Below, in pieces: positions 24,212-61,745 of a stretch of DNA of 64,000 nt. Location: assembly GCA_012295275.1 (NCBI GenBank), contig CM022670.1, positions 16,509,198-16,573,197 of the forward strand, given 5' to 3'. This DNA is from Chrysomallon squamiferum. Lineage: Eukaryota; Mollusca; Gastropoda; Neomphalida; Peltospiridae. A program made the position numbers and the translations under genes. The notes beneath the pieces were generated by a model that was not told the DNA's origin, did no database searches, and saw nothing but the letters and a program-made list of their open reading frames with translations. Numbering within the stretch: the first letter of the stretch is position 1; each line of letters begins with the position of its first letter.

Positions 24212-26388
24212 GTGTGTTGTGTGTGTGTCTCTGTTTGTGTGATTGTATGTGTGTGTGTGTGTCTGCATGTTTGTGTTTCTCTGTGTATGCATGTATCTGC
24301 GTATGTATGTGTTTGGGTTTATGTATGTGACTGTGTGTGTATATGTGTGCGTGCGCGCGTGTGTTTTTACCTCTGAAAATATCATTGAACCGAAGCCTTT
24401 CGCAGGAAATCCACCTCCTATATTTAGGAGTTCAAAATTAAAACCATTCTTCTGAGCCAACTCAAACACGCAATTTGCCTGTTCAATGGCTTCAGCATAA
24501 ACCTCAGCGGAATCAGTTCCAATGCCAATATGAAAACTAAAATTAACTATGTGTTGTTAAAAGTATATAAATTATTTACATGCCAAAAAGAAAATATCAT
24601 ATCCATTTTCCACGTATGAAATCAGACATAAACAATGTGAAGACTGGATCAGAAATGTTTTTCAACTGATTTTTGTCAATAATTTGACCATGTTTGATTT
24701 TTTAAAGTGTTTGATTAAATGTTGTATCTGATTTCATCATACATAAACAATAAATTTCTCATGTTTGAGCTTACTTGTAATAAACTGACAAAATCCTTAT
24801 AGTATACTCATTAATATTTACACACTTTAACTATTATTATTTTAAAATCAAAAAGGTTGTGGTAAATCGTAAAAGATGATGACACATTTTACCTTATTCC
24901 AATAACATTCATTTCGAGTTCCCTGGCTTTAGACAGAAGAGGCAGAACCATATCAGGACTACAACCAAACTTCGTTTCAAATTTGTACATTATAGGGATT
25001 TTACTAACAGTGCAGATGCGTAGAACTAATCTGAAGAAAAAAAAAACGAATACGTTTAAACGCATTTCAGAATATCCACTATTACGAATGTTACAGTACG
25101 TTAAGTATTATCTTCAGAGGACTGTTGAAAAATTAAGGTTTTATTAATAACTTATAAAAGAGGATGACAACACAGGAAACGGTACTTGTCGTTATTTGTG
25201 GTTTACATCAGCACTGTGATTGCCATATTAAAAGTGTGAAGTTGTTACAAACAAACTGCGACAGTTACACTAGTTAAAGGTAAAAAGAAATGTTGAGTGT
25301 TTACCTGGCATCAGGGAATATCTCCCTCGTCTTGTACAGCTCTTCCTCGTTGTCAAACACGAGTGTGTTGACGTTGTGCTTCGCCGCGTACTTGATGTAC
25401 GATTTCTGCTTGCACGGATTAGCATAGATAATTCGCGTGGGTGAAACACCAAGATTCAGAATCTTGCTAATTTCAGTCTGGAAAACAGATAACTAACTCT
25501 AAAACGTTAAATTTCTTCCTTCTTCTTAACACACAACTACTTCGCATTTTGCTACAGTTATCGTTGTCGTAAATAAAAGATTTAACATGCTATAAGTAGC
25601 TGTATTTAGATTACCATAAAATAAGTTTCATGCTCTGAAATGGTACTGATAAGACTTATAATAAAGAAAGCGAAAAGTATTTAAATTCTATTCAACTCAT
25701 TATTACTTCTGAGAACAAACATTAAGGAGATACAAGCATGGATTTAAAGTAAATGCCATTAGAAAAGCTGATGGACAATGAACAGTGTTTAAAAAGTTGT
25801 ATAATCAGTCTAAAATAAATTAATAAAATTGAAACCACTATCTTTTTTTTTTTTTTTTTTTTTCTTTTTTTTTTATGAATAAACTATTTAAAATTTATAT
25901 TCTTGACTATTCTTGAGAGATTTGTTTAAAAAGTGTTTTATTATTTATTTATTGTTTGTTTGTTTGTTTGAGACTATTTTATTTGAGATTATTTTATACA
26001 AAACAAACTGCTAATAATTATATATGTTGTATAACTGCTGCGTACTTTGAAAAATAAATTATTTTTTGTTCAAAACAAATAGTCCTTTTTCTTATGTTTC
26101 AAAATTAATAATATATTCCTACACTGACGTAGTAGTTCCTACTTGTATTGATAAAACAAATACGTGTGCGAGTGTTAATTGTTCTTCACTGGAAGTCAAT
26201 CCACATTTTAATTTTATTTCTTGTTATTTGTTTGTGGTGATATATCAGTAGATGTTTTACCTTACTGGCGCAGTCAAATGATGTTCCCAGATCAGCAAGC
26301 AACTTTAACACAGCATAATCATCATTGCATTTAACAGCTAATAACACAAAATAATATAATTACAGGATCATCACAAACACACGCATTT

Positions 26389-26420
<32 letters not shown>

Positions 26421-27133
26421 GTATGATGATAATCCATTTTTGTGGATTTATAATTATACAGTATTTTAAAACGTAGTATGTGTGTTCTTGATGTATATAT
26501 ATATATATATTCAGTAAAAACACAGTATTATCTTTATGTAACTACTCTATTCATGTAAGTGTAATTCGTATTTGTTTCCTTGTCTGAATGATAATAGCAA
26601 ACCCGCCCTTACTTGAGATCTCTGATTCAGCTCCCAAAATTATCTGATTTATTATAAGTGATTATAAAATATCAGTTTGTGATTATATTCATCAGAATTC
26701 TGTCACTACTCACCATAAAAAGGTTCAGTCCGAGGAAAATGTTTTTTCCAGTTCTCGTGTTTGCTGATTATATCAGCAAGATCAACCATGAAGAAAGTAT
26801 CATCATTTCCCTAATTTAAAAAAAAAGAAAAGAAAAAAGTACTTTTTGGAACATTACTTTGTGTGGACTGAACTATAATACAAACAACAGTTCAGTTTCT
26901 GTTATTATATTTATAATGCATTTCAATACAGATTGCACTAAAATGGCTACTTTTATACACCCATAATTGATGATGTGATATTTATTGAAATTCAACATTA
27001 ACACAGAAAAAGTAGAGGTATTTACTCTGCATTTGGCACATAAGAACAGTAATTATTCAAATACAACTACTACAACTATTACAACTACTTCTACTGTTAA
27101 AACAATAACAACAACAATAATAATAATGACAGT

Positions 27134-27182
<49 letters not shown>

Positions 27183-27673
27183 CCAGCATCAACAACAACA
27201 ACAACAATAACAACAATAACAAAACAATAATAATAATAATAAAAAATTGTATTAGTAATAGTTATATTTTCATATTTTATAATATTACACGGCCGTAAAT
27301 ACATTGATGCAAATGACGGAAATGCCTTATATCGAAATTGAGAAAAAACTAAATTTTTTAGAAACGATAATCACTGAATGAATTCGTTAGACGTCCCTAG
27401 ATTCTTCGCCCACTTTTTGCCCCGCTTCGCTCGGCGATTAAGTGTTTTTGTCTCATTTCAAAAAGTGTCTAGTTACGGCCATGTATTAAGGGAAATGAAA
27501 AACGAACATTTATAAAACTGTAGCAAATATAAAAGCGGGTGTATAAAAATAGAAAACTGTGATACCTGAGAGTCGAGTGATGCTGTCTTTTCAGCAATAA
27601 GACTTTTCAGTGATTTGTCTTCTGCGAGCAATTCCACGTCTGCAGGATCTATTTTCTGTTCTTCTGACATCAT
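21916..27673 (-). CDS. ODC1-like: Ornithine-decarboxylase-like protein, copy B (10 exons)
   Basis: Inverted paralogue of ODC-A. Exons in transcription order are 27566-27673, 26714-26810, 26261-26337, 25305-25477, 24893-25030, 24371-24536, 23569-23734, 23094-23206, 22761-22969 and 21916-21967. Every exon except the last has the same length as in copy A. The frame is open, giving 432 residues. It keeps the PLP Lys71, AEPGRYY, YYVNDG, WGPTC and ENMGAY, and shares the one-residue deletion after the catalytic Cys. Differences from A include IGTDS instead of VGTGS after the active-site His, altered residues around [17 protein letters not shown] in exon 8, and a C-terminus ending ENILNGNA. Using the distal duplicate of the last exon would end the protein about ten residues earlier. 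Both paralogues look functional by sequence. Genes A and B converge with the CARD gene between them. Confidence 0.9.
22010..22690. repeat. Degenerate minisatellite filling ODC-B intron 9
   Basis: Right-arm counterpart of 7196-7960, with units around gtgtaagcatgtgt and tg-rich spacers. The spurious reading frames here on both strands come from the array. Confidence 0.7.
24075..24370. repeat. (CT)n microsatellite and TG-rich tract in ODC-B intron 6
   Basis: An almost pure run of about 40 ct units (24126-24208) is followed by interrupted tg repeats up to the exon 6 donor. It replaces the ca-rich tract at the same place in ODC-A. Confidence 0.95.
27119..27240. repeat. (AAT)n and AAC-rich microsatellite in ODC-B intron 1
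   Basis: Runs of aat and aac triplets within intron 1 of ODC-B. The left arm has a related tract of the opposite sense at 3258-3370. Confidence 0.9.
27288..27486. mobile_element. Short inverted-repeat element in ODC-B intron 1
   Basis: Counterpart of the element at 2927-3206. Ends read acggccgtaaatac and agttacggccatgta, forming an imperfect terminal inverted repeat. It includes the piece cccgcttcgctcggcgatta also present (inverted) in the left copy. Confidence 0.55.
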
Positions 27674-27754
27674 AAATAAGATGATGGAATTCTTCAGTCT
27701 AAAAATATTTGTTAGTGAATAAAAATGTCTTAAGATGAGATAGACGGGGAGTGA

Positions 27755-27756
<2 letters not shown>

Positions 27757-27829
<73 letters not shown>

Positions 27830-28490
27830 AAAAAAAAAAGCAAAACCAGTAAAAGTAAAAAAAAAATGTGTGATATGCTTGTACCTGTTTTAATTAGTAT
27901 TAAAATGCTGCACTGACAATGAGATGGTGTCTCGTAAAAGCTGGCGTCACGACAGTCCATTGTTTTCAATACCATCTGTGATATTTATCGTCCATGAAAA
28001 TATTTTAATATGCTAATAAGTCATAGAAAATCTGATAATTTTGGAAATAAAGCATCTAATTTTCACAAATGGTTAATGGGTCGTGGCACTGATTTATTTT
28101 TCAGTAGGTGGAGATTTTGTACATCCATCCACGTACTGCGTTTCTCTCTACGTGTTTTACAGAGAGCAAACAAAGGAAATTAAAACGCACACCAAAGATT
28201 AGTTGCTTAAACCAAGGTTTTTCAAACAGCGTTCTATAGAACTCATGGACTGCACATGAGCTTATCACTGATTACGTACTCAGTTTCAGAGACGTAAACC
28301 ATTTAAATTCAGGATTTCGATAATTTATTAGAAAAATATCCCAATTCCATTTCCAGTGCATGTTGGTACAGTTTTTCTCAGCACACATCGGTCAGTTTTG
28401 AAAAATACACATAAATACGGGCCTAAATATGTTAATATCCTATGAATATGTAAACTATTTCAATTTTAGAAGTTTCATTGACTATTGCTT
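27757..28490. other. Right-arm-only segment with long A-rich tract
   Basis: The left arm passes directly from homology of 28490 to homology of 27756. The right arm has about 730 extra bases, beginning with roughly 80 bases of almost pure A (27757-27839). No reading frame of note. The A tract is at the wrong end for a simple retroelement tail in either orientation, so the origin is unclear. Confidence 0.6.
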
Positions 28491-30440
28491 CTCTTTACTT
28501 TTCCAAGCCTCTCGTTGATGTGCAGGTTTAATTGGTGAAGTTGAATTTCTTAACCCACTACAGTAAGGATTAATTTTTATTAAGTTATAGTACTTATTTA
28601 TCTTTGTTTTTGATATCATTTAGGATATTTTTTGTGTAAAATATATCGGTTTCATGAGTAAAAAAAGTTCAAGAAACTGTTATCTACATACTGCTGTAAT
28701 TAATAAGTACACATATTAAAAATAGCTTCTAAACCAATTGTTTTTTCTAGCTTAATAATGTAAACATTAATAAATAAATAAAAATATATTAAACTGGGTT
28801 GGAAAAAAGTTCATAGCGGTTTTACGGGAAATACATAAGCAACATTTGTACATAAATTTACTCAAACACACACCTGCCGCTTGGTTCACGTTTCAGAAAA
28901 TGCACATATTTCAGTCATGTGTGAAATGAAATCATGAGCTCAGATGCCACTTAATAAAAAAACCCACATTTCTTCCAAAACAGTAATTAATAGAGTTGTA
29001 TTAGCCCGACGAATCTCATCAGTCAATAACAAATACGAGTAAGCGTCATATATGCGCTGCTTTATAAGTTTAATTAAAAGAGTATTGTTTTTTTTTAAAT
29101 ATCTGATAACAAGAGAAATATCCTATTATGAAGAGCATTTTCCTTCACATTATCACACTTTAATGCAATTCTGTATTTTAATTTTGTTACAATCGGCATC
29201 AAATCTGTTTTAGAATAATAATATACGGGAAAAAAAAAGATTTTTTTTTTTGTATATTTAATATGAAATTTCAAGTGCTTAAGGAGATAGGTGGGTTGGG
29301 TACATTACATACTGGGCAAAAAAAAAAAATACATTATGGACAAGATGACTGAGCAAGATGGAAATCTTAGGCCAGCGGTTTTTTTTTAGACCGGTATAAA
29401 AAAAAAATTGATAACGATCGATACGTTCTAAAATGTAAAATTATTAATTCTAATTTTAAAGGGATACTGAATATTTATAGACATACTGTTAGGTTTGGAC
29501 TGAACTAGACCCCACCCCTGACAAATTTTGTATGAACGTCTCTATGACAACCTGTAAGTTGATCGGGGCACATAATACGGGCAATCTATATATGTAGATG
29601 TTTGATTTTTGTTTGTTACAACGGCTTGGTTATGTTGTATTGTCTCATTTCGTCTTTACAAAACCCTAAATAACAAAATCTTTCTGTTTACACAGTTTAT
29701 TTGCTGAAAACTCTTTTTATTAATTTTGCTATAGAAAGTTTCCGTTTTTTAGGTGGCTCTGCCATTATGACTAATTCAATAAGACAATGTAAAATGTCCG
29801 CTATATGCATTTATACGGACTTCTGTTTTTGACACTAAATCTAGATAAGTGAATTCATTTAGGTATCAACACATACTAATTATAATCTTGTTCATTTAGT
29901 TGCATGTAGTAATTACAAGAAGTATGGCTGCATTATTTATTAAACTTTCAAAGAAAAGATCATTTCAAGCGTGGTAGTTTAATAAAGTACAAATTGCCGC
30001 TGTTTTTGAGAAGTGATCGTACGTGCAAACTTGGGTGCCAGTGTTGACATTACTAATTACTATACAACTTGATTTTAGTTCTGGAATTTACAACCAAAAC
30101 CCGAACTAGTCAAGGACAGTGACTTTTTTTTTTTTTTTTATCATAAACTATAGAATAACAGTACAGATATATAATAACAACATTAGAATCACACCCGAAT
30201 CATACCGGGTTTTGTTCATAATAAATTAACGATAGCTGGACCGGATTTTGAAATGGTGCTGGTTTAAATCAGAAATCCGGATTAGTCGAAAGTCGTTTAT
30301 ATATATATATATATAACGTTAAAATAAAAATAATAATTTAAAAAAAAAAAAAAAAAAAAAAAATTAAGAAATCTATGAAACAAAATAAACTACACTTCTT
30401 ATGGGCATTAAAAGAATTACGTTGCGGGTGATATCAATCA
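28491..30440. other. Upstream region of ODC-B, no gene seen
   Basis: Mirror of the region before ODC-A. AT-rich with several poly(A)/poly(T) runs. It presumably holds the ODC-B promoter, but no element could be assigned. Confidence 0.5.
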
Positions 30441-30744
30441 GCCTCTTCATGCTGGAGCCACACATTTATTTATTCCGTTATCACAGCTATATTCTTTTAC
30501 ACTTTACCGTATTACGTACTATTAATTCTTTAATATAAAATTAAATTAATCATTGATATATTATTATTCATTATAAGTTTTTTTTACATCAAATATACAT
30601 TTTATAATAATCTTTAAAGTTATTTGAAAGAAAAGTGCTTTAAACGAACCTGTGAACCGCCGGTTGTAAAACAGAAAAATATCTTTATCTTGTTAAACTT
30701 CGGTTTTGAGATTGTACTGCCATTTTGATAGGTAGTACTGATTT

Positions 30745-30780
<36 letters not shown>

Positions 30781-31550
30781 TCACGTGCTAAATTAAAATC
30801 ATCTAACTGGTTATTGTATAGTTATTTGGTTAAACGAACTCGGATAAAATGTTATTTTATGGATGAATATGCTTGTGTTTACGCTTACCTTTTATTTATA
30901 TTTTTATTTATTTATTTATTTATTTATTTTTTTTTTTTTTTTGCGATTTCTATTTTTATTTCTATTATTATTATCATTATTTTTTTTTTTTTTCCGCCGT
31001 AGATAAATTACACTATAGCAGAGACAGCGTGTCGAATGATTACCTAAAAACTGCATGAATAGTTTTCTGATTCAGTCAGTTTCCTAGATCATACATTAGA
31101 ATGAAATAATAAAATTTCGCTTAAAAGGACCATCAAAAGAAATGTTACAACTGTAAAACTGAAAATTAATCAACTGAAAACACAGATCATCAATAGTGTT
31201 TGAAGAACAAAATAACCGCCCACGGTAGGTTTTCGGAGGAATATGCGAAAAAGTGAAAAGTATGTAAGAATGGTTTACACGGCATGTCACACATCCACAG
31301 TGACAAAGCCAGGTACCCCATTGCCAGAACTACATTGAGGCAAATGAGGCAAATGCCTCATACCGAAATTGACAAATTTTGTTTTCGTTTTTTTTTAGAT
31401 ACAAAGATTTTTTTTTTTTTTTTTTTAAGTATAAATGGTTAGAACGAGGATTGGGCGACTTTCAAGTTATAGTATACAGTTATATGGTTAAACGAACTCG
31501 GATAAAATGTTAGTTAAAGGTCGGTTTTCACAGAATTTAAAATATATACA
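30441..31550. other. Low-complexity region with a 38-bp direct repeat
   Basis: No gene seen. A near-identical stretch containing ggttaaacgaactcggataa occurs at about 30815-30854 and again at 31475-31512. Between the copies are T-rich tracts, a piece of the inverted-repeat element (31325-31375) and an (AT)n run just upstream (30750-30776). Confidence 0.5.
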
Positions 31551-32294
31551 CAGTGGTACTGCGACTTACGAGTGCTCCAACTTACGAGTTTTTCGAGTTA
31601 CGAAGTTTTGCTTTGAGTTGAAAGCTAAAATCCGAGTTACGAGCGAGTTTCTGACATGCCGCTGCTACTTGGCGCAACGAACAACACAACATCCGGCCAG
31701 CATACCGCGTCTCACTCGTTTACTTCACGTGCTCATCTGGCCGTGGAAGCATCTCTGTTGTGTTGTGTTCGCGTTTTGTACAGATATTTGCCAAATTTCT
31801 TTTTTTCTGACCATGGATCGCAAGAAAGTGAGTGCAAAGGACAGTGCTGAGAAGAAGAAGCGGATGAAATCATAGAAAAATCTGAGCGAGCTGTGAATGT
31901 AGTCGACTTGGCCACGCAATACGAGTGTAGTACTTCTACGATATGTACCATACTGAAGCAGAAGGAGTCAATAAAGGCTATAACTCCAGACAAAGGCGTT
32001 AAAATAATTTGTCTGATCTCCAAGATAAATACACTTTACAAAACCAATTTATTGCTTTACATCCTCTTTTATTATTATTTTTGTTATACAACATTTGTCT
32101 TTTATAAATATATTTTTCTTATTTAAAAATACGTTACAAAAAAAATAAAAAAATACAAATGGGGTGGTTTTGGGGGCTGAAACGGATTAATGGTATTTCA
32201 GTTAATTTTAGATGGGAAAATTGATTTGATATTCGAGCAAATTGAGCTACGACCTCGCTCGCGGAACGAATTAAACTCGTAAGTCGAGGTACCC
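31551..32294 (+). mobile_element. Tigger/pogo-like element, internally deleted
   Basis: The left end reads cagtggtactgcgacttacg and the right end is its near inverse, cgtaagtcgaggtacc. From 31812 the frame reads MDRKKVSAKDSAEKKKRM, then a short deletion shifts it; the next frame gives VNVVDLATQYECSTSTICTI and LKQKESIKAITPDKGVKII. This is the N-terminal DNA-binding helix-turn-helix part of a Tigger/CENP-B type transposase. The catalytic DDE half is missing, so the element is non-autonomous and broken. Confidence 0.85.
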
Positions 32295-32904
32295 CAAAAC
32301 CAGCCCATTTTTGTGTAACGTGTTTTAAAATAAGAAAACTGTAAGTATAAATGCAAAAGTATTGTATAAAAACAAAACAAAAGAGAATGTAAAGAAATAA
32401 ATTGGTTTTGTGAAGTGTACAGGGTTAGGTTTCTGCATCTTTTCATGGACAAAGGTCCACAGCTTAGTAATTATTTTAACGCCTTTGGCTGGAGTTATAG
32501 CCTTTATCGACACCTTCTGCTTCAGTTAGGTAGATATAGTAAAAGTATACGATCAAACTGCCTAGCCATGTTGACTACACACACACCTCGCTCATGTTTT
32601 TCTATGATTTCATGCTTTAATTCAATGGACATCATCCGCTTCTTCTTAGCACTGTCCTTTGCACTCACTTTCTTAGGATCCATGGAAATTTGGCAAAATA
32701 CTGCACAAAACGCGAGCACATCATAACAGAGATGCTTCCATGGTGAAGTAGCCACGTGAAGTAAACGAGTGAGACGCGGGATGCTGGCCGGATATTGTGT
32801 TGTTCGTTGCGCCAAGTAGCAGCGGCATATGTGAAGCTCGCGCGTCACTCGGATTTTAGCTCGCAACTCAAAGCAAAACCTGGACTAAGCGACTGCTCGT
32901 AATA
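32295..32904 (-). mobile_element. Second Tigger/pogo-like fragment, inverted
   Basis: The minus strand repeats the neighbouring element: MDPKKVSAKDSAKKKRMMSI, then ELKHEIIEKHERG, then internal sequence to the 3' part. Its inner end abuts the neighbouring element at ccccaaaaccagccc. Its outer terminal repeat is incomplete where the foldback element begins. Here the helix-turn-helix start is intact while the later part has lost the frame. Confidence 0.8.
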
Positions 32905-33569
32905 CGTTAATATTTTCACTCACTCACTCACTCACTCAAATGAAAGCATTAAACTTTAATATATGTAACATATGATAAAGTGACAACAATATAGAGACAT
33001 AAAAATGTACATAAATATATAGTGTGAATATAAAGAAGAATGTACAAGAATGTCGGTTAAGTTGGCAGGTTAGGATTGGTCGCGGGAGAATGAGGGGGTG
33101 CCGTGATCATACAACGGGATTCATTATAATGCTATTTTTTAATATAAGAACCTATAGGATTCAATATAAGTCACGGGGGCATTATATGTGTATATATATA
33201 TATTCTTATATTATGTATATATCGAGAAGTTACATTTAAATGGGCGAAACATGATGTTTTTTCGCGTTTTTCGCGTAGTTTGTCAATGTATTTGAATCTT
33301 CCCTTTTCAAACGTTTTCTCTAGATACTATTAAATTATTCTGAATCCCGTTGTATGATCCCGGCAGTCCCCTCATCCTCCCGCGACCAATCCTAATCTGC
33401 CAACTTAACCGACATTCTTCTTATATATACACACTGCATAACATTTATGTACATTTTTATGTCTCTGTATTGTTGTCACTTTAACATATTACGTTATATG
33501 TATTAAAGTTTAATGCTTCAGTAAATTTTACGGTTAATGCTTTAATTTCAGTGAGTGAAAATATTAACG
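32905..33569. mobile_element. Foldback (hairpin) element with about 220-bp arms
   Basis: Outer ends are perfect inverse copies: cgttaatattttcactcact at 32905-32924 and its complement at 33550-33569. Arms of about 220 bp (to about 33125, and from about 33345) include gaatgtcggttaagttggca and its inverse. The loop is about 220 bp. No coding sequence. This is typical of a foldback-type MITE. It sits exactly at the join between the Tigger fragment and the CARD-gene fragment. Confidence 0.8.
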
Positions 33570-33575
33570 TGCTGC

Positions 33576-34060
33576 AAATCAGTGCAAGCTGTTGTAAAGA
33601 GGTTGTGTCTGTCGCAGAGAAGAGTTGAGGAATGAAAGAGAGTTTCGAGCAGATCGAATCGTAACGAAAAGATTGTGGTGTTTTGTTGTTGTTTTCTGCT
33701 TATTGATGTTTCAGGATTTCAGCTTTTTTTTTTTTTTTTTTTTTTCCAGTTCCTTGTTTTCATCACCAGATTCGTGAGGGGTTGGTCCTGTTTGCTGTTA
33801 CGTTTATGGGCGTTCTTGGTATGTTCATCTCCTTGTTGGCTGGTTCTTTATCATCCAGCAGTTTACAACTTTTTCTCTTTTTGTTTTTGCCAGTGGTCTT
33901 TTTATTGGTTTAAACTCAAAGTAATTCTTGATAAGATTTCAGAGGAATATGAAGAATGCATTCATTATTTAAATAAAACAGATATCATGATAGAAATTAT
34001 GGATGTCTCTTGCCTTTTTACTGTCAGGTAGAGATGATACAAAAGAACAAAATTAAATCC
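33576..34060 (+). pseudogene. Rearranged fragment of the CARD gene
   Basis: Positions 33576-33905 match 16715-16990 downstream of the CARD gene. They are followed directly by 33905-34060, which matches the last CARD-gene exon (about 15563-15725). The translation KLKVILDKISEEYEECIHYL compares with LKVIIHKVSEEYEECIHYL in the gene. The order of the two blocks is reversed relative to the original locus, and the fragment ends in a frameshift and stop. It is non-functional on its own. Confidence 0.8.
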
Positions 34061-34743
34061 ACTATGTAGGTATATGCAAAATACCCATTTTGTTCTCTCG
34101 AGATTTCTGTACAGCATCAGCAAAGTGCGTCTGTCGGTCCATCTGAAAAATCTTGCTACAGTCTCATTTCCGAATGTTTATTATTGATCAAGGAAAAGTT
34201 TATCAAATTTTGAAAGAAAATATCTTTCTGAAAACGTCGGCAAAGCCATCGATCATTGGAAACATCTTGGTTAGTCAATCAAAATATATTCGCAATATGA
34301 ATATTGATATGCTTATTAACTAGTATTGTGCTCACTTTCAACAAATATTATAGTTGCGACATATTGCAGACGTAACGCGGACTGTGTCTCAGTTATTTCC
34401 TATCCAGGTAATTAGTCACAGCTTACGTAAAAAGCAGGTTAACACAGTGTATTATTATTTTTTTTATATCACAAATCCTAGACTATAGAGTTACTTCCCT
34501 TAATTCCAGCACGTGTTGGCCTTGTAAACAATTTGGGTGTTTTTTTTCTGTTATATTTTATGCTAAATTTTATCTGACACACAACAAAAACATCTGATTT
34601 GTGTTGTTAATTAACTTTTACGTAGGACATTTTATAGAAATATATTATTGTTTTTTATTGCATCTATTTATAATTTTTTGGCAGATGTGCGGAGTTCCAA
34701 GGGACGCATTTATTGTTTGGGACTAGACGATAATTAACAGAAG
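34061..34743. other. Upstream region of CAD
   Basis: No coding exon seen. AT-rich, with no TATA box that I can tie to a start site. A possible acceptor (taattaacag) lies just before the start ATG, so a 5' UTR intron is possible. Confidence 0.4.
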
Positions 34744-60242
<25,499 letters not shown>

Positions 60243-60957
60243 TTCGCTTGGATTAAAAACTTTGAAGGTTAAACCGAAAAGACAAACATGTACTTAATTT
60301 GCTGTGGAACTGCGAGTCATCAGATTATAACATCCAGTGGAAGAATTTTCCATCTAACTGATCATAACGATCTAATGAAGTAAATTTGATGTGATGGCTT
60401 TAATTTTTTTTTTTTTGGGGGGAAAGGAGAACTGAAATGTTTTAAAGAACGTAATTTTTGTTTCATAAAAAACTGAAAATAATGCACACAATTATTTCTG
60501 ATTCACAATATTTAGTCACTTAACACTAGTTACTGATCAAGTGTACATTGGATTCATGTTAGAAAGTTGGATGAGTTAGTTATGCTTTGTGCATGGACTT
60601 TAGTCTATTGGAAAATATGAAAAGGCAAGGTTTTGTTAGTTCCTAAGAAAACTTGGTCGATTTAGATTCATGTTTAAGTGATTTTGTATCATTTTACTTG
60701 TTATTTTTGTCATCAAACCATGTCTTGAAATTTCTTGTTGGTATGAGAAAAGCTTTAAATACATTATGTTATGTACACATTCCAAGTTATTGTTACATTA
60801 CACTATTGGAGACATGACCAAGCTTGGAAGAGTCTATGGAGACTGATGAGTGATATTACTCTTTAATATAGAAATGAAGAATAGATTCATGATGAACCTT
60901 TTTGAATAATTTACTGATTTTCAGAGGCTGTTCTACATTTCTCTGTCTAAAATGACT

Positions 60958-60963
60958 AATAAA
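60958..60963 (+). terminator. First candidate CAD poly(A) signal
   Basis: AATAAA about 715 bp after the stop codon, in tgactaataaaggt. Two further candidates follow at 61431-61436 and 61897-61902. Confidence 0.4.
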
Positions 60964-61539
60964 GGTAAAATGTCTGCCTTTGAATCTCATTTCTAGTTTG
61001 TGTTATTGTCATATCATCAAAGAAAATTTTGTTACATCTTTGTTATGCTTGTTTATTTAAAACATGTTTGATTTTCATTATTGTTCATACTTAACTCGTG
61101 TCTGTGCAGCCTTGGTAATATCCCACATGCTTTGACAAAGTATTATTTCATATGTAAATGCGTTGAATCGGTAAACTCAAGTCTCAGAACTTTGTAATCA
61201 GTGTCAGTATAAACAACCATCAAGGGAGACAATTATATGTGATGGAAAGAGCTGAAAGACATTTTTTGTTGTGATAGTAAAGCATGTTTAATAGCAAAGT
61301 TTGTTCAAATGTGCTAGTAGTTAAACTATCTCTTGTGAAAGGTTTATGAACAACAAAAGATCATGGGTAGGACTCTCCAACATTGAAGATAAAAATTGCT
61401 GGATTTCCTACAAACAGTAAGGTATAGCTTAATAAAGCACTTGTAAAATTATACATTTTCTTATCTTTTAGAAATGGATTTCATGTAAAAGGCTGACAGT
61501 TTTCATTTATACATGTGAAAGTGTTGAAGTTTTATGTAA

Positions 61540-61745
61540 ACAAATTTCCATGAAAGCTGTATGTAAAAGATTTCCCATATGTTGAAAGATGTATGTAAAA
61601 TGATTTTCCATATATTGAAAGCTGCATGTAAAAGATTTCTCATATATTGAAAGCTGTATGTAAATGATTTTCCATATACTGAAAGCTGTATGTAAAAGAT
61701 TTCTCATATATTGAAAATGTTATGTGAAAGATTTCCGACATACTG
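61540..61745 (+). repeat. Minisatellite downstream of CAD
   Basis: Six to seven imperfect copies of a unit of about 30 bp built from gaaagctgtatgtaaaagat and ttctcatatatt. It explains the repetitive minus-strand frame at 61507-61707, which is not a gene. Confidence 0.85.

Larger units (their letters stand above)
19115..30440 (-). repeat. Right arm of a large inverted duplication
   Basis: This is the reverse-complement partner of the left arm. From its inner end outward it carries a remnant of CARD-gene intron 1 (19130-19355), a truncated Tc1-like element, the ODC-B gene and about 2.7 kb of upstream DNA matching the region before ODC-A. Differences from the left arm are a deletion at about 19355 that removed the counterpart of 10456-12425, an extra segment at about 27757-28490, and a duplicated terminal ODC exon near 21.65-21.97 kb. 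Many single-base differences in introns and exons show that the arms have been separate for some time. Confidence 0.9.

Noticed and set aside
24058-24469. Several frames of 70-167 codons on both strands
   Set aside because: They arise from (CT)n and (TG)n repeats. Only 24371-24536 (minus) is a true ODC-B exon.
27757-27840. Long A tract as the tail of a retroelement
   Set aside because: In both orientations the tract lies at the wrong end of the arm-specific segment.
1-30440. Inverted duplication as an assembly or haplotype artefact
   Set aside because: The arms differ by many substitutions, a 690-bp insertion, a deletion of about 2 kb and an extra terminal exon. An artefact would give near-identical arms.
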